DNA of 64,000 nucleotides from CADEED01 sp043747835 (GTDB taxonomy: Bacteria; Pseudomonadota; Gammaproteobacteria; Steroidobacterales; Steroidobacteraceae). A program made the position numbers and the translations under genes. The stretch lies in the NCBI GenBank assembly GCA_043747835.1, contig JAYTOK010000148.1:1-64000 (forward strand), given 5' to 3'. This document shows, in pieces, positions 25,824 through 35,473 of the stretch (position 1 is the stretch's first letter; every line of letters starts with the position of its first letter). A model generated the notes under the pieces. That model was not told the origin of the DNA, searched no databases, and worked only from the letters and a program-made list of their open reading frames with translations.

Positions 25824-27295
25824 CCGGAGCAAAGGCGGTGGGAGTTCCGGCGTTGGCGTCGGCCGAGGCGGAGCGCTTCGCGCGTTCTCGTGCCGTCGCG
25901 TTGATGGGTCTCGTGCTCGCGACCTTCGCGGCGCTGTGGCCGACGCTGCTCTCGTTGCGCGAGCGTTGGGAAGACACGGTCGGCCGCACGTATACGCATG
26001 GCTACATCGTCGTGCTCCTCGTGTTCTGGATGATCTGGCGCGACCGCGCGCGTCTGGCCGCGGTGCGGGCGTTGCCCTGGCTGCCGGGACTGCTGCTCGC
26101 GATTGCCGGCGTGGTCGGCTGGCTCGTGGCATACCGCGCGGGATTGCAGATCGTGCACCAGGCGGCGTTGCCCGCGCTCGTCGCCGTCGCGGTGCTGACC
26201 GCATTCGGTTGGCGCGTGTTGCGCACGCTCGCGTTTCCGCTCACGTGGCTGTATCTCGCGGTGCCGGTCTGGGACGCGATCCTGCCGCTGCTGAATTCGA
26301 TTTCTGTATTCGCGGTCCGTTTCCTGTTGCGCGTCGCGGACGTGCCCGCGTTCTTCGTGAACAACCGCTTCGAGATCCCCGGCGGCACGTTCGAGATCGC
26401 GGACGGTTGCAGCGGCGTGCATTTCTTCGTCGTCGCGCTCACGGTCTCGCTGCTCTACGGCGAAGTGAACCGCGACTCGACGCGCACGCGCGTCAAGCTG
26501 GTCGTGTTCGCGCTGCTGCTCGCGATGGCGACGAACTGGATCCGCATCTTCATCATCGTGCTCGCGGGTTACCTGAGCGACATGACGCACAGTCTCGTCG
26601 TCAACGAGCACTACACCTTCGGCTGGTACATGTTCGCCGGCATGATGGTGATGTACTTCCTGGTCGTGCGCCGCTGGCCCGCGCCCGAGGCGCGCCCGCC
26701 CGCTGCGATCGACACGGCCGGCCCCGCGATTCCGCGTCGCGGATTCGCCGTCGCGATCGCGGGGCTCGCGTGCGCGCCGCTCGCACTGCTCGTGGATTCG
26801 AACCAGGCGACGCTCGCGCAGCTCGAGGCGACGATGCGTGCCGATGCAGACATTGCGCGATCGGCGCCGACGCCGGGCTGGACGCCGGTCTTCCCGAATG
26901 CCGATGCGACCTCGACGGGAGCATTCGGTGACGTCGAGTTCTACGTCGCCGGATTCCGGAATCAGGGGCAGGGCAAGGAACTCGCCGGCTTCAGCACTTC
27001 GCTGCTCGGCGAGTCATTGCATCGCGCGCGCGCGCCGCGCGGCGAAGTCCCCGCGCCCTGGAACGAAAGCGCGGCCGTGGACGACAATGGCCGCCGCTGG
27101 TTGCTCTGGTCCGCGTACCGAATGGACGATCGCTGGTATCGCAACGCGCTCGGCCTGCAGATCGAATATGGATTCCGCTCCCTCGCGGGCGCGCCTGCCG
27201 CGGCGATCGTCGCCTTGCGCGCGCGTTGCGATTCAGACGATTGCGCCGGCGCTCGCCGCGCGCTCACTCAAGTCACCGAGACCCACTATCCATGA
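25820..27295 (+). CDS. xrtA: Exosortase A fused to EpsI domain
   Basis: This 491-aa inner-membrane cysteine transpeptidase is expected to cut PEP-CTERM signals from surface proteins and pass them on, possibly to the exopolysaccharide. About eight membrane segments occupy residues 25-285. The catalytic residues are visible: Cys197 in ADGCSGVHF, Arg242 in NWIRIF and His264 in NEHYTFGW. After residue 300 comes an EpsI domain with GWTPVFPNAD and FYVAGFRNQGQGKEL, the fused form typical of XrtA. The start is a GTG overlapping the prsR stop. Its substrates must be encoded outside the window, since no protein here ends in a PEP-CTERM signal. Confidence 0.95.
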
Positions 27296-29985
27296 AGCCG
27301 ACATTTCGCCTCGTTGCCTGTCTCGCGCTCGGGTTCGTCCTGGTTTCGGGCTGCGGATACTTCCGCAGCCCCGAGAAACACGCCGAACGCGCACAGGACC
27401 TCATCGACAAGGGTGAGCACAACGCCGCGTTGATCGAACTGCGCAATGCGCTGCAATCGAAGCCGGACCTGCCGCAGGCGCGACTGCTGCTCGCGGAAGT
27501 CATGCTGTGGCACGGCGACGCGGTCAGCGCGGAACGCGAGCTCAAGCGCGTGCCCGCGCAGTTCCAGTCCGAGAAGCGCGCCGATCTCGCGCTGCGCATC
27601 GACATCGCCGCCGGGCGCGCACAGGACGTGCTCGAGGTCGTCGGCACGCCCGCGCAGAACGCGCCCGCGATTGCCTGGTTGTATCGCGGTCAGGCCCTGC
27701 AGGCATTGCAGCGTTTCGATGAAGCGCGGCAGGCCTTTCGCAGCGCGCTCGCGGCCGATACCAAACTACTGATCGCTCAGGCCGGTGTGATCGACAGTCT
27801 CTCGGCGCAGGGCAAATCGGCCGAGGCGCGCGCTCTCGCCGAACAGATGACGAAGGATCATCCGGAGTCGGCGCTCGCGTGGTTCATGCACGGCGCGCAG
27901 CTCGCGAACGCACAGCAGCTCAAGGAGGCGCAGGTCGCGCTGGAACGCGCCGGCGAGGCCGCCGCGCGCCAGCTCGACGTGCAGCGCAAGGTCGCGCTCG
28001 TCGCCACGTTGATCGAAGTGCAGCTCGCGAATCGCGAGCTGGTCAAGGCACGCGCGAGCTCGGACGTGCTCGCGCGCATCGTGCCGAACTCGCCGCTCGC
28101 GACGCTCATGTCGGCGCGCGTGTCGATGGCCGGCAGCGACTACTCCACCGCGACGACGGAGCTGCGGCGCGCGCTCTCGACCGCGCCGCAATTCACGCGG
28201 GCGCGATTCCTGCTGGCCGTGTCGCTGGCCGCGCAGGGCAACCTCGAACAGGCGAGCTCGGAGCTCGACGCCGTCGTTCAGCAGATGCCGCAGAACCTCG
28301 AGGCGCGCCAGTTGCTGGCGCAGATCCGCATGCGTCTCGAAGATCCGGCGGGCGCGATGCGCGTGCTCGTGCCGGCGCTCGAAGCCGACACACCGGACTC
28401 CGCCGACGTCAACATGCTGTTCGAGGAAGCGCGGCTGCAATCCAACAAGGCCGGGGAATCGGTCGGCATGCTCGAGCGCAGTTACCGCAAGACTCCTGAA
28501 AATCGCGCGCTGCGTCTGCAGCTCGCGGGCCTCTACATCGAGAGCAAGCAACCCGCGAAGGCCTTGTCGCTGCTCAAGACGATGCAGGACGCGAAACCGG
28601 ACCCGGTGGTCGATCGCCTGACACTGTCCGCCACTGCGCAGGCCGAGGGCGTCGAAGCCGCGAATCGCAAGCTCGAACAGATGCTGGCCGCGCGGCCCGC
28701 CGATTCGGGTCTCGCCGTGCTCGCCTCGCAATTGCGAATCGCGCAGGGCGACGTCGAGCGTGCGCAGTCCATCCTCGACGCCGCCGTCAAGCGCGCGCCG
28801 GCCGACGCCGAACCGCGCCTCGCGCTCGCGCGCCTGCAGGTGCGCCGCGGGCAGCGTGACGCCGCCGTCGCGAATCTCGAGCAATTGCGCAAGGGCGCGG
28901 CGCGCGCGACGGAAGCGCGCCTGCTGCTCGCGCAGCTCGCGTTGCAACGCGATGACGCCAAGCTGGCCGACCAACTCATCGACGAGGCAGTCGCGAGCGC
29001 GACCAACGCCGCGGAGACGCGCAACGCCGCTGGGTCTATCTACCTTGCGACCGGGCGCTACGACAAGGCCATCGAACACTTCCGGGCCGGTACGCAGGCG
29101 GATTCCACGAGCGTCAGCCTGTGGCTCAACTTGGGTCGCGCGCAGCTCGCGCTCGAGCAGGTGCCCGCCGCGCGCGAGTCGCTGGAGCGCGCTCTCACGC
29201 TGCGCAAGAACTGGCTGCCCGCCGAAGGCGTGCTCACGTTCCTGGAGTTGCAGCACGGCCAGGCTGCCGCCGCGCGCGCGCGCGTCGATGCCCTGGTCAA
29301 GGCTCGTCCCCAGGATCCGGGCGTGCGCGTTCTCGAAGCGGAGGTCTTTGCGGCGCAGCGCAATTTCATGGAGGCCGAGCGTTCGCTCGCCGTCGCCGCG
29401 AAGCTCGCGCCGTCGGCGAATCTCGCCGTGAAGTCGTATCAGTTGCGCACGGCAGGCACGCTCGCGAATCCGACGGAACCGCTCACGAGCTGGCTCGACA
29501 GGAATCCGAACGATTTGCCCGTGCGCGGAATCCTCGCGGAAGCGCATGCGCGATCGGGCGCGCCCAGCCGCGCGGCGGAACAGTACGAAAAGATCCTGGA
29601 GCGCGATCCGCGCGACGTGGTGTCGCTCAACAACCTCGCCTGGATCTATTTCGAAGCGGGTGACGAGCGCGCACTCGAACTCGCGCGACGCGCCCACGCG
29701 CTCGCACCCGGCGCGCCAGCGGTGACTGACACGCTCGGCTGGATCCTGGTGCAGGAGGGAAAAGCCGAGGAAGGCGTGAAGCTGCTCGCCGATGCCGCCG
29801 GCCGCGCGCCCGCGGATGGCGATATGCAATATCACTACGCGGCCGCCCTCGCGAAGTCCGGGGCCGCCGCCGAGGCCGAGGCCCGGCTGCGCAAATTGCT
29901 GGGCGACAGTGAAAAATTTGCTAGCCGAGATGATGCGGAAAAGCTGCTCGCGAGCCTCAGCAAGGGCATCGGTAAGGCGCCCTGA
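27292..29985 (+). CDS. prsT: PrsT, XrtA system TPR-repeat lipoprotein
   Basis: The 897-aa protein starts at an ATG overlapping the xrtA stop. Its lipoprotein signal has lipobox VLVSGC and Cys21. More than a dozen TPR units cover the rest, for example KHAERAQDLIDKGEHNAAL near residue 30 and LNNLAWIYFEAGDERALEL near residue 785. The length matches the TIGR02917 family. It is thought to act in the periplasm or at the outer membrane as a scaffold for polysaccharide assembly or PEP-CTERM protein handling. The upstream frame from 27226 lies inside xrtA and is not used. A 134-bp gap without a gene follows. Confidence 0.92.
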   Translation: MKPTFRLVACLALGFVLVSGCGYFRSPEKHAERAQDLIDKGEHNAALIELRNALQSKPDLPQARLLLAEVMLWHGDAVSAERELKRVPAQFQSEKRADLALRIDIAAGRAQDVLEVVGTPAQNAPAIAWLYRGQALQALQRFDEARQAFRSALAADTKLLIAQAGVIDSLSAQGKSAEARALAEQMTKDHPESALAWFMHGAQLANAQQLKEAQVALERAGEAAARQLDVQRKVALVATLIEVQLANRELVKARASSDVLARIVPNSPLATLMSARVSMAGSDYSTATTELRRALSTAPQFTRARFLLAVSLAAQGNLEQASSELDAVVQQMPQNLEARQLLAQIRMRLEDPAGAMRVLVPALEADTPDSADVNMLFEEARLQSNKAGESVGMLERSYRKTPENRALRLQLAGLYIESKQPAKALSLLKTMQDAKPDPVVDRLTLSATAQAEGVEAANRKLEQMLAARPADSGLAVLASQLRIAQGDVERAQSILDAAVKRAPADAEPRLALARLQVRRGQRDAAVANLEQLRKGAARATEARLLLAQLALQRDDAKLADQLIDEAVASATNAAETRNAAGSIYLATGRYDKAIEHFRAGTQADSTSVSLWLNLGRAQLALEQVPAARESLERALTLRKNWLPAEGVLTFLELQHGQAAAARARVDALVKARPQDPGVRVLEAEVFAAQRNFMEAERSLAVAAKLAPSANLAVKSYQLRTAGTLANPTEPLTSWLDRNPNDLPVRGILAEAHARSGAPSRAAEQYEKILERDPRDVVSLNNLAWIYFEAGDERALELARRAHALAPGAPAVTDTLGWILVQEGKAEEGVKLLADAAGRAPADGDMQYHYAAALAKSGAAAEAEARLRKLLGDSEKFASRDDAEKLLASLSKGIGKAP

Positions 29986-30119
29986 ACGATTCTGGTACCC
30001 CGTCACGGTTTACCCAGGCATTCCCATGGAATTCAATACTTTGATTGGGATGCTCGGGCATTATCTCCAGCCTGTAGCGGGGCTGAAGGGTCGCCCGCGT
30101 CGTCGTCAACGGAACATCC

Positions 30120-30779
30120 ATGAAATTTCTCGCCGTCGCAGGCGCCTCGTTGCTCTTCATTCTCTCGCCCGCCACCAGCTGGAGCCAGCAGCCCGCGAGC
30201 GCCGCAACTGCGCCCGCGCCGGTGCCGGGTCCGCCCGCGTCTCCGACCCTGCCGGCCGCACCCGCGGCGGGCGTCTCTCCTAACTACCTCATCGGCCCGG
30301 GCGACACGCTGCAGATCTTCGTCTGGCGCAATCCCGAACTCACCTCAGCGGTCCCGGTGCGACCCGACGGCAAGATCTCGACGCCGCTCGTCGAGGACAT
30401 GGTCGCGGTCGGCAAGATGCCCTCCGAGCTCGCGCGCGACATCGAAAAAGTGCTCGGCGAATTCATCCGCTCGCCGCAGGTCAACGTGATCGTGACGGTG
30501 CCGCTGAGCGCATTCAGTCAGGTCAAGGTGATCGGCCAGGTCACGCAGCCGCAGTCGCTGCCGTTCCGGGAAGGCATGCGCGTGCTCGACGCGGTCCTCT
30601 CGACCGGCGGCCTCGCGAATTTCGCGGCGGGCAATCGCGCGAAGATCGTGCGCCGCGTGAACGGCAAGGACACGACCATCAAGGTGAAGATCGCGAATCT
30701 CGTGAACAAGGGTGACATGTCGCAGAACTTCGAGTTGAAGGCCGGCGACGTGCTCGTGATCCCCGAATCGATGCTCTGA
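30120..30779 (+). CDS. Polysaccharide export protein (Wza/EpsE-like)
   Basis: The 219-aa periplasmic protein has a Sec signal peptide ending near SPATSWSQQ and a Pro/Ala-rich linker. Next is the polysaccharide export domain, NYLIGPGDTLQIFVWRNPEL near residue 55, with SVPVRPDG-type strands. A SLBB-like domain follows (QVKVIGQVTQPQSLPF near residue 138). It lacks a lipobox and is shorter than Wza, as is usual for the XrtA-associated version. It should form part of the channel that carries the polymer to the outer membrane, together with the chain-length protein 10 bp downstream. Confidence 0.92.
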   Translation: MKFLAVAGASLLFILSPATSWSQQPASAATAPAPVPGPPASPTLPAAPAAGVSPNYLIGPGDTLQIFVWRNPELTSAVPVRPDGKISTPLVEDMVAVGKMPSELARDIEKVLGEFIRSPQVNVIVTVPLSAFSQVKVIGQVTQPQSLPFREGMRVLDAVLSTGGLANFAAGNRAKIVRRVNGKDTTIKVKIANLVNKGDMSQNFELKAGDVLVIPESML

Positions 30780-30789
30780 TGAGGAACGA

Positions 30790-32397
30790 ATGCAGGGCCT
30801 GATCGACAAGGTTTATTCCGAACTCAAGGGTGCGTGGCGCTTCCGCCGCTACGCGCTGATCGCCGCGTGGGCCGCCTGCATGATCGGCTGGCTCGTGGTG
30901 TACGTGCTCCCCGACCAGTTCACCTCGTACGCGCGCGTCAACGTCGACACGCGCACGGCGCTGGGTCCGCTGCTCGAAGGCATCGCGGTCCGTCAGGACG
31001 TCGAGTCCCAGCTCAACCTGATGCGCCAGGCTCTGCTGGGCCGCGCGAATCTCGACAAGGTGGCGACGCAGGTTGGACTCGATCGCAAGGCGGTGACTCC
31101 CGAAGACCGCGACGAGCTGATCACGGGCATCAGCGAGCGAATCAACATCGTGCTCGAGACGCCGACCGTGCGCGATCCGCGCATCCCGAACACGCTGTAT
31201 CGAATCACGTATCAGGACAGCGACCGGCAGAGCGCTCTCAAGGTCGTCGACACGTTGCTGAACTCGTTCGTCGAAGACACGATGAGTTCGTCGGGCAGCG
31301 CGTCCGCCCAGCGCTTCCTGCGCGAACAGATTGCCGACTACAACCGCCGCCTCGCCGACGCCGAGAATCTCCTCGCGGAATTCAAGAAGCAGAACTTCGG
31401 CCTCGTCCCCGGCGCGCAGGGCGATCACTTCTCGCGCCTCACTACCGAGACTCAGGAAGTGAAGCGCCTGCAGGGCGCGCTCGGCATCGCGTCTAGCCGC
31501 AAGGCCGAGCTGCAGCGGCAGCTGCGCGGCGAATCGGCCTACGTCCCGTCGACCGGCGCCACAGGAACTCCGCGGTCGAGCGGCAGCGGAAGTGCGCAGG
31601 CATCGCCCGATACGACATCGCGCATCCAGGAAACGCAGGCCCGTCTCGACGACATGCTGTTGCGCTTCACCGAAAAGCACCCTGACGTGCTCGCGGCCCG
31701 CGAGACGCTCAAGCAGTTGCAGGCGCGCCAACAGGAAGAGATCGCGGCGCTCAAGCGCGGTGACCCGGGCGCGGCGGCCATGTCCGGCGCGTCGTCGAAC
31801 CCCGTCTACCAGAACATCCTGATGCAGCTCAATCAGGTCGACGTGCAGATCGCGGAGCTCAGCGTCGAGCTCGGCGACCACCGCCGCAACGAAGCGGACC
31901 TGCGTAAGCTGGTCGATACGGCTCCCGAGGTCGAAGCCGAGTACGCGCGCCTCACGCGCGACTACGACGTCATCAAGACGCAGTACAACAACCTGCTCGA
32001 GCGCCTCGAGAAGGCGAAGGTGTCGAGCGACGCGGATCAGACCGGCACGATCCGCTTCAACATCGTCGATCCGCCGACCGTCGCGTTCAAACCGACGTTC
32101 CCGAATCGTCCGCTGCTGCTGTCCGTCGTGCTGCTGCTCGGCCTCGCGATTGGCGGCGGCATTGCGTACCTGATGCACCTGATCAAGCCGGTGTTCTCGT
32201 CGGAGCAAGCGCTCGTCGAGCGCACGGGACTGCCGGTGCTCGGCGTCGTCACGCGGACGTGGATCCAGAAATACCGTGCGCACATGCGCGCCGGCCTCAT
32301 GCGCTACGCGGTGGCCTCTGGGGCTCTCCTCGTCGTGTTCGCTGCCGTCCTCTTCACGCAGGAAACGGCATCGGCCTTCCTGCGCAAACTGATCTGA
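30790..32397 (+). CDS. Chain-length determinant protein (Wzz/EpsF-like)
   Basis: The 535-aa inner-membrane protein has a Wzz domain with a first membrane segment at about residues 18-38. A long periplasmic coiled-coil part covers about 140-410, including IQETQARLDDMLLRFTEKHPD. A GNVR-type motif and second membrane segment follow (LLLSVVLLLGLAIGGGIAYL near residue 438), and a third hydrophobic stretch lies near the C-terminus. It matches the XrtA system chain-length family (TIGR03007). It has no kinase domain; the partner tyrosine kinase is the next gene, 16 bp downstream. Together they set polymer length and couple synthesis to export. Confidence 0.92.
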   Translation: MQGLIDKVYSELKGAWRFRRYALIAAWAACMIGWLVVYVLPDQFTSYARVNVDTRTALGPLLEGIAVRQDVESQLNLMRQALLGRANLDKVATQVGLDRKAVTPEDRDELITGISERINIVLETPTVRDPRIPNTLYRITYQDSDRQSALKVVDTLLNSFVEDTMSSSGSASAQRFLREQIADYNRRLADAENLLAEFKKQNFGLVPGAQGDHFSRLTTETQEVKRLQGALGIASSRKAELQRQLRGESAYVPSTGATGTPRSSGSGSAQASPDTTSRIQETQARLDDMLLRFTEKHPDVLAARETLKQLQARQQEEIAALKRGDPGAAAMSGASSNPVYQNILMQLNQVDVQIAELSVELGDHRRNEADLRKLVDTAPEVEAEYARLTRDYDVIKTQYNNLLERLEKAKVSSDADQTGTIRFNIVDPPTVAFKPTFPNRPLLLSVVLLLGLAIGGGIAYLMHLIKPVFSSEQALVERTGLPVLGVVTRTWIQKYRAHMRAGLMRYAVASGALLVVFAAVLFTQETASAFLRKLI

Positions 32398-32413
32398 GCG
32401 TCGGAGTCCACTC

Positions 32414-33307
32414 ATGAGTCTCGTCGAAAGGGCGCTCAAGAAACTGCAGGAATCCCGCGGCAACACGCCGCCCCCACCGGCGGTTCCCGCGCAGGCCCGC
32501 AACGTGGCGCCGCCGCCGCCGGCGGCGCCCGCGCGCGTCGAGCCGCTGCCCCGATCTTCGCGCGTCGTGACGATCGACTACGCCGCGCTGCGCGCGGTCG
32601 AGCTGCTGCCCGCCGAAACGGAAGAGCGCCGGCTCAAACAGGAATATCGCCAGATCAAGCGGCCGCTGATCGCGAACGCGATGGGCCGCGGCGTTCCGGA
32701 ACTCGAGAATGGCCACGTGATCCTGGTTTCGAGCGCGCTGCCGGGAGACGGCAAGACGTTCACGACCCTCAATCTCGCGTTCTCGATGGCGCTCGAGAAG
32801 GACGTATCGGTGCTGCTCGTCGACGCGGACGTTGCCAAGCGCCACGTCAGTCGCGTCATGGGTATCGAGAACGAACCGGGCCTGCTCGACGTCTTGCGCG
32901 ACGAGAGCGTCGATGTCGAATCGAAGATCATCGACACCGACATCCCCGGGCTGTCCCTTTTGTCGGCCGGCAAGAATTCGGCCACGGCGACGGAACACCT
33001 CGCCAGCGCGCGCATGGAAACCATCGTCAAGCAGTTGGTCGCGAACGATCCGAACCGCATCGTGCTGGTGGATTCGCCGCCGCTGCTGTTGACGAGCGAA
33101 GCGCGCGCGTTGGCCAGCGTCTGCGGACAGATCGTGCTCGTGGTGCGCGCCGGCGCGACTCCGCAACAGGCCGTTTTCGAGGCGCTGCAGATGCTCGGCG
33201 AAGGCCGCTCGATCGGCATCGTCCTGAATGGCGGAGCGGAAGAACATCGTCGTGGTTATTACGGTTACTACGGCGAAGACGGCGCAGCAGATCAAAAAGC
33301 GCCGTAG
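32414..33307 (+). CDS. XrtA-associated tyrosine autokinase (BY-kinase)
   Basis: The 297-aa cytoplasmic kinase has Walker A SSALPGDGKT (106-115), a Walker A' region VLLVDADVAKRH and a Walker B LVDSPPLL. A C-terminal tyrosine cluster GYYGYYGEDG near residue 285 is the usual autophosphorylation site of bacterial tyrosine kinases. The N-terminal 50 residues are Pro/Ala-rich and probably disordered. It lacks a membrane segment and should work with the chain-length protein encoded upstream, cycling phosphorylation to control polymer length. It matches TIGR03018. Confidence 0.93.
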   Translation: MSLVERALKKLQESRGNTPPPPAVPAQARNVAPPPPAAPARVEPLPRSSRVVTIDYAALRAVELLPAETEERRLKQEYRQIKRPLIANAMGRGVPELENGHVILVSSALPGDGKTFTTLNLAFSMALEKDVSVLLVDADVAKRHVSRVMGIENEPGLLDVLRDESVDVESKIIDTDIPGLSLLSAGKNSATATEHLASARMETIVKQLVANDPNRIVLVDSPPLLLTSEARALASVCGQIVLVVRAGATPQQAVFEALQMLGEGRSIGIVLNGGAEEHRRGYYGYYGEDGAADQKAP

Positions 33308-33324
33308 CAACGGCCGAGGCGACT

Positions 33325-34611
33325 ATGGGAAGGCAGCAGAGCGGATCGATCGCGGCGGTGTGCGCGCTGCTCCTGGGCGCTGAAGCGCGCGCCGATCTCA
33401 CCTACGAAGTCGAGGCCGGAGTCGGTCACTCCGACAACATCACTCGAGTCTCGGAGAGCCAGATCGACGAGACGCTAGCGACCTTGGGGGCGCATCTCGA
33501 CTGGACCAAGACGACGCGGCGTCTCGACGCCGACGTGTTCGTGGATCTCGACTACGTCGAATACCTGGGCAACACCTACACGGGCGAAGTCGTCGGCACC
33601 GCCGACGCGAACCTGACCTTCGGCATCGTGCCCGAGCGTTTCACGTGGCAGGTTCAGGACTCCTTCGGGCAGGCGCAGAGCGATCCTTTCTCTCCGGTGA
33701 CGCCGGAGAACTCGGAAAACGTCAACTACTTCACCACCGGCCCGGATCTGACGCTGGGTATCGGCACCCAGAATGCGGTGCGTTTGTTCGCGCGCTATTC
33801 ACCGACTCACTACGAAGTGACCGATCTCAACGGCGAGAGCGTGAGCGGGGGTCTTTCGTTCATTCGTCATCTCAGTGGTGCGAGCCAGCTCTCGCTGAAT
33901 GCGACGACCGCGGACAACACATTCGACAATCCGGCGAACACCGGCTACGAGCGCCGCTCCGCGTCGGTGGGTTACGACTTCACGGGCGGTCGCACGACGA
34001 TCTCCACGCAGGTCGGCTATTCCTGGATGGAGCTCGACGACGGCACGAAGAACGGGGGCGAACTCTTCGAGCTCAGCATCACGCGCGAAGTCTCCAGCTC
34101 CTCGTCGCTCGCGCTCACCGCGGGCTCGCAGTTCTCCGACGCCGGCGATGCGTTGCGCGGCATTTCCAGCGGCGGCGGAAGCGGCGGCGGCCCGAGCCAG
34201 ATCCTCGCGACCTCCGATCCTTACGAGAATCGCGACCTGTCGTTGACGTGGAACTTCCGCCGCAATCGCACGGGAATCACACTCGGCGTGACCTACGAGG
34301 AGAACGAGTACGAAGTCCAGACGCAGTTCGACCGAACCCGCGTGATGTACAACGCGTCGTTCTCTCGCCAGCTCCAGCCCACGCTCACCCTCATGCTGCA
34401 GGCGCGCTATTCGGAAGACGAGTACGACGTGAGCGCGCAGAAGTTCGACGACCTGCAGGCGACCGCGTCGCTGACCTGGGAGATGAGCCGGCATCTCGGC
34501 CTGCGGTTGTCTCTCGAGCAGTATGACCGCGGCTCGTCCCACGCGGGCGGCGACTACGACGAGCGCCGCGCGTTCCTCACTCTCACGTATTCCGGCGGAC
34601 GCGCGCAGTGA
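33325..34611 (+). CDS. XrtA-associated outer-membrane beta-barrel protein
   Basis: The 428-aa protein has a short signal peptide (SIAAVCALLLGAEARA then DLTYEVEAG). The rest is a continuous pattern of alternating hydrophobic and polar strands with aromatic belts, such as RLDADVFVDLDYVEY and ALTAGSQFSDAGD. It ends in strand-like AFLTLTYSGGRAQ. This matches the TIGR03016 PEP-CTERM system outer-membrane family, presumed to help carry the polymer through the outer membrane. It begins 17 bp after the kinase gene. Its TGA overlaps a GTG start candidate of the deacetylase gene. Confidence 0.88.
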   Translation: MGRQQSGSIAAVCALLLGAEARADLTYEVEAGVGHSDNITRVSESQIDETLATLGAHLDWTKTTRRLDADVFVDLDYVEYLGNTYTGEVVGTADANLTFGIVPERFTWQVQDSFGQAQSDPFSPVTPENSENVNYFTTGPDLTLGIGTQNAVRLFARYSPTHYEVTDLNGESVSGGLSFIRHLSGASQLSLNATTADNTFDNPANTGYERRSASVGYDFTGGRTTISTQVGYSWMELDDGTKNGGELFELSITREVSSSSSLALTAGSQFSDAGDALRGISSGGGSGGGPSQILATSDPYENRDLSLTWNFRRNRTGITLGVTYEENEYEVQTQFDRTRVMYNASFSRQLQPTLTLMLQARYSEDEYDVSAQKFDDLQATASLTWEMSRHLGLRLSLEQYDRGSSHAGGDYDERRAFLTLTYSGGRAQ

Positions 34612-35462
34612 AGACGCGCGCGAACGCGATGACCATCGACGTGGAAGACTACTTCCACGTCTCCGCGCTCGCGGAAGTCATCTCCCGCAAGGACTGGGAC
34701 ACGCTGGAGTTCCGTGCCGAGCACAGCACGGACAAACTACTCGAGATGTTCGCGGAGAAGGACGTCAAGGCGACGTTCTTCGTGCTCGGCTGGGTCGCGC
34801 GCAAATCGCCGGCGCTGATTCGCCGCATCCACGCGGCGGGCCACGAAGTCGCCTGCCACGGCCTCACGCACGAACTGGTGTACCGGCAGACCCCCGAAGT
34901 GTTTCACGAAGAGACGCGCATCTCGAAGAGCATGCTCGAGGACACCATCGGCGCGCCCGTCATCGGATATCGCGCCGCGAGCTACTCGATCACCGCGAAG
35001 TCGCTGTGGGCGCTCGACACGCTCTGCGATCTGGGATTCCAGTACGACTCCAGCATCTTCCCTATCGCTCACGATCGCTACGGAATTCCGGGTTCGTCGA
35101 CGCGCCCGGGGCCGATCTCGGCGCCGAACGGCAAGAAGATCGTCGAGTTCCCGCTGTCGACGAAGGACGTGCTCGGCAAACGAATCCCCGTCGCGGGCGG
35201 CGGCTATTTCCGTTTGTTTCCGTACTGGTTCACGCGCTGGGCTTTGGCCGCGGTCAACCGCGACGACGAGATGCCCTTCGTGTTCTATCTGCATCCCTGG
35301 GAGATCGATCCCGAACAGCCGCGCGTCAACGCGAGCCTGGTCTCCCGCTTCCGTCACTACAACAACCTGCACAAGTGCGAGTCGCGGTTGCGTGCGCTCC
35401 TCGACGATTTCCGCTTCACCACCATGCGCGATGTGCTGCGTCCCCACCTAGAAGCCGCTTGA
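34608..35462 (+). CDS. XrtA-associated polysaccharide deacetylase
   Basis: The NodB-fold enzyme of up to 284 aa should remove acetyl groups from N-acetylated sugars of the polymer. NodB motif 1 is MTIDVEDYFHV, motif 2 is GHEVACHGLTHELVY and motif 3 is IGYRAASYSIT. A C-terminal PFVFYLHPWEID carries the last conserved His. It matches TIGR03006. The start may be GTG 34608 (overlapping the previous stop) or ATG 34629; the conserved domain begins right after the second. It is cytoplasmic by sequence, with no signal peptide. Confidence 0.92.
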   Translation: MKTRANAMTIDVEDYFHVSALAEVISRKDWDTLEFRAEHSTDKLLEMFAEKDVKATFFVLGWVARKSPALIRRIHAAGHEVACHGLTHELVYRQTPEVFHEETRISKSMLEDTIGAPVIGYRAASYSITAKSLWALDTLCDLGFQYDSSIFPIAHDRYGIPGSSTRPGPISAPNGKKIVEFPLSTKDVLGKRIPVAGGGYFRLFPYWFTRWALAAVNRDDEMPFVFYLHPWEIDPEQPRVNASLVSRFRHYNNLHKCESRLRALLDDFRFTTMRDVLRPHLEAA

Positions 35463-35473
35463 GCGGTGCGCCG

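Noticed and set aside
30000..30119. Possible hairpin (GCATTCCC/GGGATGC) between prsT and the export gene
   Set aside because: The stem is short and imperfect with a 20-nt loop and no T-run. I see no clear regulatory element here.
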